The notes beneath the pieces are model-generated. The model was not told the DNA's origin, ran no database searches, and worked only from the letters and a program-made list of their open reading frames with translations. Shown piece after piece: positions 36,066 to 47,323 of a DNA stretch of 64,000 nucleotides. Source of the DNA: Mytilus californianus. Taxonomy: Eukaryota; Mollusca; Bivalvia; Mytilida; Mytilidae. The stretch is taken from assembly GCF_021869535.1 (NCBI RefSeq), contig NW_026262701.1, positions 47,743,278 to 47,807,277 on the forward strand. Direction: 5' to 3'. How positions within the stretch are numbered: position 1 is the first letter of the stretch; every line of letters begins with the position of its first letter. Made by a program: the position numbers and the translations under genes.

Positions 36066-37019
36066 TCCGTTGATGTTTTACTTGAGCATTAAAATATTTC
36101 TCTGTTCAGGAACCTATTCATTCTTTTACTATATGACAAGTAATTTGAAGTCATCATTAATAAGATTTAACTTCTGATCACATTTAACATGTCTTGCATT
36201 TTTCAAAGCTTAAAAGCAGCAGCTTTATTTCTAGTTCGTTGATATCATGCAAAAGATAACAAATGCTTCTAAACGTAGATAACTCATTTCAATGCTGCCG
36301 CCGATTTAGGACCAAGGTCATGTTGGCATTTCAACTTGACTTCAAAAGGTAAATAAGTTCGACTTCGAAAAAAACATATTTTTACTGTGTTTAGATCGTA
36401 TATTTCTATTCGAAATTTACTAACCTCTTCTAAATTCATAGAAAATTATTGTCTTCCTGATAATGACAATAATCAATGTGCGATATTAACACATAAAAGC
36501 AAAATGATCTATTTTCGCAGATGGCGGTATTTTAGGCAACTGCAAAACCTTCATTCATCACCCAAGATATCTTTTACATTTATAGCATTTTTTTTATTTT
36601 TTGGGGATTTTTCAAGAATCGCAATTTTCTATGATTATTGCGAATCTAACATATTAGTTTTTGTTTGATGTATAATAATGGTATCCCGTTCCATAAGGTT
36701 GATTTGATATTTTTGAAAAATTGTATCACACAGAATCCAGAAAACGGCATTTTGTTTAATTCTAGGAAAATTTTGAATGTTTATTCTTGAACTTTGACCT
36801 TGATTTAACGGAAATTACACCGTACGAGTTTTTTACGATCGGACAAAACAGAACGTACAGATAACAAGCTTTCGAATGACATATAACATAGCGGTATGTT
36901 AATAATTGTAAAAATATTTGTATATAGATCGAAATTGCATGTTAGTTACGTAAGCGCGTCACTGTTTGTGATATCCTGTGGTGTCTGTCGTAGTGTTGTC
37001 ATTTAAGCGATATTTTTTA

Positions 37020-37310
37020 ACGTTGTCATAAAGCGGGAGCTTTGTCTAGCCATTAAACAAGGTTCAACCCACCATATTTTCTTAAAATATCCTGTACCAA
37101 GTCAGGAATATGACAGTTGTTATCAAATAGTTCGTTTCTATATATGTTGGCGTTTGTTTTTGTTGCACTTCAGTTTTCCTGTTGTTCCTTTGTTTTTCTC
37201 TTATAGTTGATGTGTTTCCTTCGCTTTTAGTTTGTAACCCGAATTTGTTTTCTTTCAATCGATTTTTGACTTTTGAACACCGGTAAACTACTGTTGCCTT
37301 TATTAGATGG
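37020..37310 (+). mobile_element. RT-4-like 3'-UTR relic
   Basis: tcctgtaccaagtcaggaat then atgacagttgttatc with a downstream part differing from the 41580 copy (ttgttccttgtttttct-like). It is a sister lineage or a diverged RT-4 UTR, nested in the right arm of the long inverted repeat. Confidence 0.6.
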
Positions 37311-37445
37311 GTGCATTAAAGTCCTTAACTAAGACTCTTTTTGGAAAATGTCACTCGCCTAATTCTATAATTCAAGGAACTAATCAAATAAATCGTTGCG
37401 GTTGAATTTTGAAAAAAACATAATGCGAAATATTTAATGTAAGAT

Positions 37446-37655
37446 ACTGTTAAATCAGAAATTATTGCTTATATTTATTATTGCATTTTTTCAAGGATGG
37501 ACAAAAATGCGAGATTAATTATTGCGATATAATGAAAATCTGCATACAGATATATGTAACAGACAACAGAATGCGAGTTCTTATTATTGCGATAGTCACC
37601 CAGTCGCATTATTCGCATTTGTAAAGACCTCGCAATAATTTCGGAATTTACAGTA
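37446..37655. mobile_element. MITE-like element, ~210 bp
   Basis: The terminal inverted repeats tactgttaaatcagaaatta ttgc (37446-37469) and gcaataatttcggaatttac agta (37632-37655) match at most positions. The interior is rich in gcgataataatgcga-type sub-repeats. No ORF. Confidence 0.78.
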
Positions 37656-37834
37656 TATCATTAAGAAAGTTGAAATTTACTTTTTAGAAAATGTTTTAAA
37701 AAATCCTTCGAATCACAAAGGTATTTCTACCCGCATCTCGATGATTGTCGCAGGCAGAATTGGCACGTCTTTTCGAACTTTAGCTTTCAATGGCATTAAA
37801 CTGCTTAATTGATTTTACTTTCCGTCTGTTTTGA

Positions 37835-37885
37835 TTCGAACGCCACTGACGAGTCTTGTGTAGACGACTGGCGTACTATATTATA
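37835..37885 (-). repeat. Repeat A core fragment
   Basis: cactgacgagtcttgtgtag acgactggcgtac. Confidence 0.6.
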
Positions 37886-37889
37886 ACCT

Positions 37890-39020
37890 TTATACCTTAA
37901 TGATGTTATTTTCAGGTATAATGTAAGAAATAAATGACTGATATAAAGTTTCAAGCTTTAAATATGAAAAGCAGATGATGTGTAATCAAAAGTTTCCGGA
38001 GTGTACTATTGACCATAGGAAAGAGATGCGTTGAGAGTGGAAACAGATGTCCATGTTCATAAACTATTTGGGATATCTCGAATGTTACCCTAGTCGCGGC
38101 ACATATATAACACAATTATCTCTCGATATCTCCAATTACTACGTTCATTTCATTGATTTACTATTTTCCAATTTTGATTTATTCTTTTCATTTTCAAATA
38201 GTAAAGGCAAAACACATACAAGCTGAACAAAATTACAATTGTTGCACATAATCTTATTTGTTTCGAAATACAAGTATGGTGTTAACATAACTTTATGCAA
38301 GCATTAAAAGTTAAAACCAATACTACTGATTTAAATTTATTCAAACGTGCATTTTGACATTTAATAAACATTAATTAAATCAGATGGTTTATAGTTTTAA
38401 ATACAGGAAGTTAACATGCAGCTGTTGTATTGTCAAAAGTCAATCCCCCTTCCCCCCAAAAAATCATTGAGAATTACTTCTATTTTCATGTCGGAAATTT
38501 AGTAAACGTTTTTCATTTTTGTTTTATTGTGCACGGTAAATCTTTTACTTTTTATTTTTCATGGAAAACATTGCCCGTCATTCTGTTCATTTGATCATTA
38601 CTTTTTGTTTTAGTTTCTGAATTCATTTTCAGAGATGTTTTTTTTTGGGTTTTTTTTTTTTTTGTGAAAATAATAATCATTATTTACTGAAGTCAAAACA
38701 TCTTAAGGCAACATTAATTGTATTCATTGATATATGCATCAAGAGATAACAATTTAGTTCTGGGCCCTATAGTTTGTATGTTATTTTGAGGTTATATATA
38801 TTGAACCATGAACTCAAAAAGGGCAACATATGCACCATAAAGTATATTTAGATATATAAGTTGATATCAAATAAATAATTTATCCGTGGCAGAGAGTTTA
38901 TAGAATGCCACTCCCAAGAACTACCCCAAAAAAGGGCAATTTTTAAAGCTGCGAACACTTTAGAACTAAATGAAACGTAAAACATATGTGTGATTTACCT
39001 TAATCTCTTTGAAGTCCTTA
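37890..39020. other. Intergenic, no feature seen
   Basis: AT-rich with T-runs near 38640-38670. No coding or repeat signal recognised. Confidence 0.5.
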
Positions 39021-39029
39021 TTTATAGAT

Positions 39030-39145
39030 GAACTGAAAGGCAATGCAAATGATTGATTTATTGATTGGTTGTTAGTGTATAACACCGCTTTAAGCATTGT
39101 TGGCTTATTGTGGAGTTCAGTTATTGTTGGTGTGATTAAATTCAA
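39030..39145. repeat. SINE tail/body relic
   Basis: ttgattggttgttagtgtat aacaccgctttaagcattgt corresponds to the body of the SINE at 39478 (ttgattggtgtttaacgcca ctttcagcac) with divergence. Confidence 0.55.
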
Positions 39146-39477
39146 TATGATAAAGAACCAGCCCCAGGGTTTTTCCACCAGACGTTTTCAAAATTTTCGC
39201 TTCAGAATGGAATCAAATTTGCCAAAAGATATATTTCAGGTGAAACGTGTACGTGTTTTGTATAGTATTGATGAAATCACAAATCTCCGTTACCAAGGGG
39301 GAAATGTAATCCATTGTGACCTTTAAAAGTATTCATTGACAAAACGAATAACCAATCGAAATATCGCAATTTCGTAAGACATTGCAGGATAGGCCATCTA
39401 ATCAACGCAACTTTGGTATCACTTATTCATATCATACTCCGTTCAGTGTAATACGAGAAATATATCTTCACGCGGGA

Positions 39478-39728
39478 AAAAGATTGATTGATTGGTGTTT
39501 AACGCCACTTTCAGCACTATTGCCCTATTTTGTGGCGGTCAGTTTTTATTGGCGGAGGAAGCCGTAGTGCCCGGTGAGAACCACCGAACTTTGGGAGGAA
39601 AACTGAGATTCCTAGATTGAGATTGGAGTCGAACGCACCTGCCTCGTGCCGGATTCGAACTCACAACCCCAGTGTTGCCTGGCTAATGATACACTAGTTC
39701 GACTACTTAGACCACCGTGAAAGACCGA
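39478..39728 (-). mobile_element. tRNA-derived SINE
   Basis: Read on the minus strand: A box-like tggtctaagtagtcgaac (39697-39714) and a B box gagttcgaatcc (39651-39662), then a body with ggttctcaccgggcactacg and gccacaaaatagggcaatag, ending in a caatcaatc tail at about 39480. The tRNA part would not fold into a full cloverleaf, so it is a SINE head and not a tRNA gene. Confidence 0.75.
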
Positions 39729-39749
39729 CCGCAACAATAAGAGAACGTA

Positions 39750-39785
39750 CAATTGATTGATTGATTGATTGATTAATTGATTGTT
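39750..39785. repeat. (ATTG)n microsatellite
   Basis: Tandem attg/gatt units next to the SINE. Confidence 0.9.
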
Positions 39786-39829
39786 GGTTTCTTTTGGCAA
39801 ATAGTTCATCCATGTCCAGGACGAGAACA

Positions 39830-41000
39830 AATTAACAATAAATACTATAGGTAGGTCCTATAATAAAGGCCGTCTGGGATTGAGGTCGTGGACATTTGGA
39901 CTGCCACTAGAAAATGAGGGTATAATGGATAGGGACAGACATTTTGACTTGCAAGAGGCAACCTATGGACCCCTCAAAGAGTTGTTGTAAAGGTTCTAAA
40001 CGTGCAAAGGGAATGCACAATTGATGTACTTGTAGCGATAAACTTAGTTAATATATCAGAGGTGCAAGATGTCATACGAAAAAAAACCGAGAACTCACAA
40101 AACTGCAAATTCCACTAAGTAGTATTGCGCTTGCATCTAATAAACGTGAATGTCGTTGTCTCTTCAAATTGTTTATTCTTGAGAATTTGGTATTGGTTTC
40201 AGATGTTTGGCTGTCTAAGCTGACTTTATTCACATTAGTTTGATTCAACTCGAGACCGTTTTTCACTTTGTAATTTGACGCTTTCAATTTTTATTTGATG
40301 AAATACTGAACCGTTGAGTGACCTCTTATGTCTATTTTAGTTGATCTGTATCGTAAAAATGTTGTCTTATTGACTAAACCTACGACTTCTTTTATTCATA
40401 TATAATCTCTTGTTTTGAATCGCTTTTTATGAATCGACAAACTATGAAGAACCGAAGTCATCAGTTATGTACTATTAGACACGGTAACGGCCAGTAAATC
40501 TGAACAAATCAAAAGATCGTCAAATGTCGCAGGAGATTTGAAGACCTTATTTGAATCAAAAAGCATATCAAAAAGCCTATTCATTAGGAAAGTGAAATAC
40601 CTTTATATACCCCATTACCTGAATATCTTATTTAACATCAGTAATGAATTATAAAACACACTATAAAAAAATAATAAAAAGGCTGATACATATTTAACTT
40701 GACGTGTGTACACTTCAACAATTGAGATGAATGATCATTAGTTCATAATATCTATAATGTTTAAAAACATTCATAATACTAGTGAATATCCGCCTGTGTA
40801 CAATATTTGCTTACATGTCAGTAGAATCCTTAGGGAAAAAGTCAATAGCGCAATCACTAAGCTTAAATGAAAATTTATCGCAAATCAGGTTCGATAAAAC
40901 GATAAAGATAAAAGACAGAAAAACCTAGAATAATATAGGAAAGGTATTATATACATTTCCACAAACTCATTCGGTATTCAAGAGCTTGCAGCTGCTACTT
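39830..41000. other. Intergenic, no feature seen
   Basis: No supportable gene or repeat. Confidence 0.5.
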
Positions 41001-41004
41001 AGAC

Positions 41005-41725
41005 TTTATAAAACGTCACCAGTGTCTGAGCAGAAAGTTGATGAACCAGGGTTATGTCAAAGAACGTCTCGTCGTTCATCGGAAGACCTTGTTGATAAAT
41101 ATTCCGTACATGATGGTCTTGAAGTATAGATTCTAATACTGACGTTGTTTATCGTCTTAATTACGTGTTATAGTGTTCTTTTTATTTGTCTTTGTATATT
41201 TTTAACCTTTACTGTTTAGACCATGTTTGATAATATTATTTTGGCGTATCTCGGTATTTATACATCCCGCCATTGTGTTATTGTACTATGATCATTTTTT
41301 GTATTCTTGTCTTTCATTTTTTCTTATGTGTTTTATCTAAAGTGTCTACATGGCATTTTTTTTTTGTCGAAATAGTTGGTTTCCTTTTATAGTGATTAAG
41401 ATTATATTACAATGTTGACTGCTGTTCCCCAATTTTTGACATTTTTACTTATTATGTCCGTTTGTTTTGCTCACACATTGTTGTCAATATAATGGAATTT
41501 CACGAGACTGTCATACAAGTGATATATTTGGCTAGCTATAAAACCAGGTTTAAACCACCATTTTCTACATAAGGAAATGGCTGTACCAAGTCAGGAATAT
41601 GACAGTTGTTTTCCATTCTTTTGAAGTGTTTGAGTTTTTGATTTTACCATTTGTTAAGGGACTTTCTGTTTTGAATTTTCAATGGAGTTCGGTATTTTTA
41701 TTATTTTACCTTGTTGTAAAGATTA
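41005..41725 (+). mobile_element. RT-4 retroelement 3' end
   Basis: In one frame 41020-41130 reads RHQCLSRKLMNQGYVKERLV and on to MMVLKYR, resembling the C-terminal part of these RTs. The 3' UTR follows with actgtcatacaagtgatata, gctgtaccaagtcaggaata and ttcggtatttttattatttt at the end. Most of the element is missing. Confidence 0.65.
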
Positions 41726-41729
41726 AAAT

Positions 41730-42814
41730 ATAATTATCTGTTTCTAAATATAGCCTCTCGTTTAAAAAAAAACCAAGAATAAAATACGTAATATTTTACA
41801 TGTTTACAATAGTACACATAATTACAACTATCTCAGATGTCGTAATATAACATGTATAAGTGAAAACAACAGTGCTACATAATAGTAAAAATTAATGATA
41901 AAATTTTCTAAGATAATTTAATTTTTCAAGAATTAACAATTTTAAATTTATGTTACTAAAACTCAATTTTAGAAAATTCTCTATCACTCTAATGCACATA
42001 TAATTTTAATTATATAGACATTATGCTATTTTTATCATTCTAATATCATATCATATCAATTTCATATCAATACGAAATTCGAGTTTCTATGTGCTTTACC
42101 TTAGCATAATTAATGTCCACAAAATAATCGAAAATTGAAAAGGATAAACTTTCTGAGGTGCTGAAAGAGGTAGGATCAATTGCTCCTGAAATGATATCAC
42201 GTACGGCCTTTTTCTAAATATTCATCAATATTTACTAACGTTTACATTGATCATACGTTTGTATATGTACTTTAAGGTTTCATCAACATGTGGTGACCAC
42301 ATTTTAATTGCCTTTTAAAAGATGACTCAAAACTTTGACAGATATTGGCAAAATCTGAATAATTTATCCAAAAAAATTCTACTAAACCATAATGAAATAA
42401 TTTTTTTTAAAGTAATTTTATAGCTTTTCATTCCTTTATACATTCATCAACTTAACCTAACCTCCCGATATCAACCGCATCGGACATGAACCCAGACCTT
42501 TTTTCAGGTTCAAGTTTAGTACATATTTACCGGAGAGTTAATGTTAAAAGTAAAGATATTGTAACCAATAATGTATCTGAACGTCTCTTATGACTATATT
42601 ATATATAATTGTTTAATCAATGTATGTTCCAGTGAGCCAGGTTTAAACTTTAACAGTTTGAAAAGAATTGTTCCGCTGAACCTGTTTTGTATGACACCTA
42701 CTGTTTCGGTTTGTGTTTATAAGCCATGAAGTTCTATATCCATATACAAATTCAATTTCAATCATTAGATTTAGTTAACATTTTCAATTCTTAAAAAAAA
42801 CATAAACTGCAAAT
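41730..42814 (+). promoter_or_regulatory. Upstream region and putative 5' UTR of copy 2
   Basis: Parts of 42060-42160 and 42690-42814 are repeated upstream of the second first-exon (45310-45420, 46805-46952): tttctatgtgctttacctta, cggtttgtgtttat, then ttcttaaaaaa acataaactgc just before the ATG. Conservation of these blocks suggests promoter or 5' UTR. No TATA box can be singled out in such AT-rich DNA. Confidence 0.45.
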
Positions 42815-43181
42815 ATGGATGAAAAAGAATTTAAAGCTATAGATCGAAACGTTGACTACATCAAGACAAACTTTTGCCCTGTTAGTGGAGTGAAAGAAAA
42901 AGACCAAACAACGTGTATAACCGTTCAATCAAATACTACAGGGGAATCTGACGATTTCAAAGAAGAAACGGAACAACCCCATTGTATTATCACAGAAGTT
43001 AACACTCAAGGAGATACTTCAAATCACCGAGCAGAAGCTATCCCCTTGAAGAATACAGGAAATTATATATCTAACGGAGTCAAGGACAAAATAAGACGCA
43101 TTTGTCCACCTCTAAGAATTACAGCAGTTGTCTTTTTGTTAATGTTTACTGCTCTTGCAGTCTTGATAGCGAAATACACTG
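42815..43181 (+). CDS. Copy 2 first exon, version 1a: cytoplasmic tail plus TM helix
   Basis: An open frame from ATG encodes MDEKEFKAIDRNVDYI..., a polar tail of about 100 residues, the basic stretch VKDKIRR, a hydrophobic helix ITAVVFLLMFTALAVLIA (residues 102-119) and KYT. Positive charges before the helix predict a type II (N-in) orientation. The paralogous exon 1b ends ACTG|gtaagt; here the bases GTA are missing (actgagtttcatc), so the donor is lost. The next candidate, aag|gtctgt at 43195, leaves the wrong phase for exon A'. I see no signal peptide cleavage site. The alternative reading is an unrelated small membrane protein, but the phase and position relations of exon 1b argue for a sulfatase first exon. 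Confidence 0.7.
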
Positions 43182-44159
43182 AGTTTCATCTAAGGTCTGT
43201 GTTTTTTTTATTTCTCTTCCCATGTTGAAAAAAAGAAACGGATATATATTTTTACTGTGGGGTGTATGAATTTTTTAAAGTATGAATTGTATTTTTTTGA
43301 AATTATAATATCTTTTATTTCATTTTTTTTTTAATCGAAAATACAAGTAATTACCGAAGAGAAGTTTCTATTTTCAGGGGAACGGAATAATTTCGATATA
43401 AGTTATTATCAGCCATTTCCATGTACATTCCGTTTCATTCAGAGAATGATAATACAATTTCCCTTTTTGCGAATGTTTTTTTTTTTGCAGTGATTCTAGG
43501 TTAAGTGATATCACTCTTTGATAATTCATTTTCAATGATGAGTTTTATAATTATGTTTTAAAATGTGATCTTGAACTAAAATTCTGTGTTACCTAAAACT
43601 GTAATGTTTTTTTTATCGTTATGGTTACATATAAGTATAATCTTTTTGTAGCAATACATGTTTCAAGCTGGAGAAAGCGTTGTGTATATTACGCAGTTTA
43701 TCGGAGTGTCAGTGACTGGGTCGAATATTTTGGGGTGTTTGTGAGGGATTCTCATTTTCAGTCAGGGGAACATTCAGGGAACACCCTTATTCAGGTAATA
43801 ATGTATTTGACCTAATGTATATAAGCGGATGAGGAATTCCCTTCTACTTTTGTCAATGTTGTAATAAAGAAGAAAACCAGTAAACCAACAGAGTTACGTT
43901 GATCAGATATTAGTTGCGTAAGAGCAATAATATTGAAAAGACAATTTGTACAGGGTACAAAGTAAATGTACAGGTTAGATTGGACATTGTAGGTTGACTG
44001 AGCAGACTGTCCCAATCAGAGGACAGACTGTACCAGCCCGCACTGTCTAAAAATTGACAGGCTGTCTCACTCGGAGAATAGACTGCATCAGCCCTACTGT
44101 CTTGTATTGACAGATCGTCCAATCTGGAGGAAAGGCTGTTATAATGTATCATTTTTGTT

Positions 44160-44278
44160 GAAATATAATTATTCGTTGGTTCTCTCCGGCTTCTTCCATC
44201 AATAAAAATTGATCGCCAAAAAATAGCCATTAGTGCTGAAATTGGCGTTGAACACCAATCAATCAATCTATCTATCTC
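44160..44278 (+). repeat. Partial SINE (body and tail)
   Basis: tctctccggcttcttccatc, attagtgctgaaattggcgt and the caccaatcaatcaatctatc tail match the body of the 39478 SINE in the opposite strand sense. The tRNA head is missing. Confidence 0.6.
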
Positions 44279-46477
44279 ATAGCGAAAAATGGTCTAAAAA
44301 AGTTTAAAAAAAAAAAGAAAAATAAGGAAACCCCATCTAGACCCTCAAATATAACACACATTGCTAGGCCATTAGCAAAGAAAAGATGTGATCGTTATTT
44401 TTTTAATATTGCATTCAAAAGAGATAATATTTCATAAAGTACATATCAAAATTCTGCCTGCATTATTGGAATTACGAAATATATATGTTAAATTGTGCTT
44501 AAATTTCTACTTTCTGTCATGAAAAAAAGTATCAAATATACTAGGCCTTTAAATTATATAAGTCATTGTATATGCAGTAAATTTATAAAGTGCTCTAAAG
44601 ATATTTTATGTAAGTTCAACAGTGCACACACTGGGTTGATGATACCCTCGTGAACGTTAAGAGCATACGATACAGTTTTGATCCTACGGTGGTTTGTAAA
44701 TAAAAAATCATATACAACATATTTTTAATCTAATCAATTCAAATACAATGTATGTAATAGAAAATATAACTTCATGTGCTACTTTCAATGATAAAAGGGT
44801 TCGCAATTTTTTACATTTACTCAATTCGGTTTATTGGTCATTTCTATCCTTTGGACAGACACACCTAGTTATTTTGTTTCAAAAGATAAACACATGCGGA
44901 TTTTTGTAACAACGTTTTCAATATCTTTTTTATTTACATAGCTTTGCTCTAAATTTGTGTAACATTTTTTGAAAATAATTAATTTTCATTAAATTCTAAT
45001 GAGGTTAGAAAAACAAATCCGGCTTTTTGTTGTGTAAATCATCGGCGATTTGTTCACAAAAGTTGGTGAAAATAATTTTCATACATAATCACGCCAAGTG
45101 TCATTTTAAAAAAGAAGGGTCCATGAACTCGTTTTCAAGCTTATGATAAAATCGAAAAATGCAACTTTTCAGTTTGACGTCGCGAAAAGGAACACTTTGC
45201 ATTACAGAGGTTATTTCCCACTCTGTAACTGTATCACATGTCCTTAAGTCCTAGAGGAAGTATTTTAAAATTTAGCCTTAGGAAATCATAAACGTTAGTT
45301 CAAAGCTAGAAGAAATCAGATTTCTATGTGCTTTACCTTAGAATGAAAAATAATATACAAAATGATTCGAAAATTTAAAATGATATCATTTCTTCGAGGA
45401 AGTGTAAACAGATAAGATGTAAAGAGATTAACATTCTTGAATTGCAAAGGTTGAAGGCTGGTTTGTTACCAAACAAGTCTATCCTTTTTAATTTAGTTTA
45501 ACTTTAATTTTTAGACCTAAGTTGTTCTAATGCATCTTTAGTCTCTACTGTGTGTATATAGACTAGACTAGGTGTACAGTTGCGCTTTATATTGTTTTAT
45601 ATTTATGAAAAATGTACACTTTGTATAGTCTTACATATTTCAGCATTTTGAATTATTTTATATATGTATATATATCACACTGCGTATTGTTTTATATATA
45701 TTCTGAAGTGTGTATCGTCTACACAAGTGACAACTCTACGAAAGATCCATCTATTGGATCACCAGTGAAGGTGATACACAGCTGAAAACACATATTATAT
45801 TCATAATAATTCTAAATATCAGCAAAACAATGTTACATGTAAGGTGGCTGGGGTGTCTTCCTCCATCTTGGATTTTGAAGTAGCAGATAACAATTGGTCT
45901 AGATCTTTAATGGAATGTGCAAATTTTGAGAGTAGTATGTAAGTCATGTGTAAGATTTTTCATGTTAATATAGAAAATTATGTGTTTTATCATATTTACA
46001 GCTGTATTTTCTCAAAAACACCTTATTTTTGTTTGATTCTTTTTTTATTCAACGCTGCCACATAAGGGAAGATAACTCAGATAAAGTTATTTTTATAATA
46101 GAAAGTGTTGTGAATTTACATATTTTAATATGTAGCAAGAAAACAAGTCCGGTGACCCCATTTTTTTCTTTTTCTTATCTGAAAGCATGTTATAAGAGCT
46201 ATCTTCTCACATTTTGTCTTAAAATTCTATGATGTAGTTTTCTTTTTATCACACAAAATTATATTTTCCATGCATAATCAATACAAAATTTGACAATTTT
46301 GCACAACCTGTAGCGTGAAACAAAAGTCTGGTGACCAATATTTTTTGTTATATTTTGGAAAAAAGCATGATAAATACTACATTTTGACAAATCATTAAAA
46401 CATTCTATGGATTTTAATTAAGACCCCCCCTCCACCTTAAATCTGCAAATTTGCGGAAGCAAATTTTTGTTCTTCCC

Positions 46478-46566
46478 TCTCCGGGATTCGAACTCATGCC
46501 ATTTGGATACCGTTACAACACCGCTTGTACTGTGTCCAGCCCTCTAGACAGCTCGGCCACCTAGAC
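46478..46566 (-). repeat. tRNA-like SINE head (class II tRNA type)
   Basis: The minus strand reads ggtggccgagctgtctagag (A box like tRNA-Leu/Ser) and, about 45 bp on, gagttcgaatcccg (B box). Acceptor and T stems do not pair, so this is a tRNA-derived relic, not a tRNA gene. Confidence 0.65.
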
Positions 46567-46952
46567 TGAACTAAAAATTCAGCTTTTGGTGGCCTAGTGT
46601 TACCTTTCCTCGTCAGTAGAATCTAGAGTTGTAACACAGTACATGATATTTTAGGCATGAAGATGGAATTGATTGCATATATATCAGCACAAAAATGTTA
46701 AATCTGCAAATTTTTTTTTCTCAATATAAATGAATATCAGACCTGATAAAATATACAATATATCTATATGAGAACAAACTTATAAAAATGAAACAAAAGA
46801 TGTATCACCCTTACTGAAACGGTTTGTGTTTATCAACCATGAAGTTACACAATTAAATGTGATTCAGTTTTAATGTATATCAACCAAAAGATTAAGTTGA
46901 CAATTTGAAAAATAGAGGAATATTAAATTCTTAAAAAACATAAACTGCGAAT

Positions 46953-47323
46953 ATGGACGAAAGGAATTCAAAACTATAGATGGAAATGTTGACTACAGTG
47001 AGACCAACTGTAATCCTGTTAGTGAAGTTAAAGAAAAAGACCAAGTCCGTGCAATACCAATCACTCAAATGATACAGCTGAATCTGACGATGTCAATGAG
47101 GAAACGGAACTATCCACTTGTATAATGATGCGAGAATTAAACGCTCAAGGAGACAAATCAAATTACCGAGCTGAGACTATACCCTTGAAGAATACGGAAA
47201 ATCATGAATCTAACGGACCAAAGGAAAAAATAAGACGGTTATGTCCAGTGCTAGTCATTACAGCAGTTGTAGTCTTTTTGTTTATCTGTATTGCTCTCGC
47301 AGTCTTCATAGCAAAGTACACTG
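46953..47323 (+). CDS. Copy 2 first exon, version 1b: frameshifted tail, intact TM and donor
   Basis: Aligns with exon 1a along its length, 4138 bp further on. From the ATG at 46953 a one-base loss gives a stop after a few codons (CTA TAG). Further indels follow and the ancestral frame returns before 47125. From ATG 47125 it reads MMRELNAQGDKSNYRAETIP, a basic KEKIRR, the helix VITAVVVFLFICIALAVFIA and KYT, then G|gtaagt. The phase-1 end joins exon A' (or A) as Asp: KYT-D-SSCP. Use of the internal ATG would give a short tail of about 45 residues. Confidence 0.65.

Larger units (their letters stand above)
33310..37372. repeat. Long imperfect inverted repeat, ~4 kb across
   Basis: Matching blocks in opposite orientation: ggagtgacatt...taatgcacccacc (33318-33360) with gatgggtgcatta...aatgtcactcgcc (37308-37362); gtacggtgcaatttccgtga plus the following ~35 bp (33438-33480) with ttgaccttgatttaacggaa...accgtacgag (36786-36830); and gcagttgcccaaaataccgc (33834-33853) with gcggtattttaggcaactgc (36524-36543). 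The centre holds unrelated repeats. Confidence 0.68.
43230..46800. other. Region between the two first-exon copies
   Basis: AT-rich. It contains a partial SINE with a caatcaatc tail (44160-44278, + strand), the tail of a repeat A copy (about 44625-44680), a tRNA-like SINE head (46478) and stretches paralogous to the upstream region of exon 1a. No additional gene. Confidence 0.55.

Noticed and set aside
42815-43228. An independent small membrane-protein gene of 137 residues
   Set aside because: The frame past residue 122 runs into what is intron in the paralogous exon 1b, whose donor phase fits the sulfatase exons; kept only as an alternative reading.
46478-46566. Functional tRNA-Leu/Ser gene
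   Set aside because: A and B boxes are good, but acceptor and T stems do not pair; more likely a SINE head.
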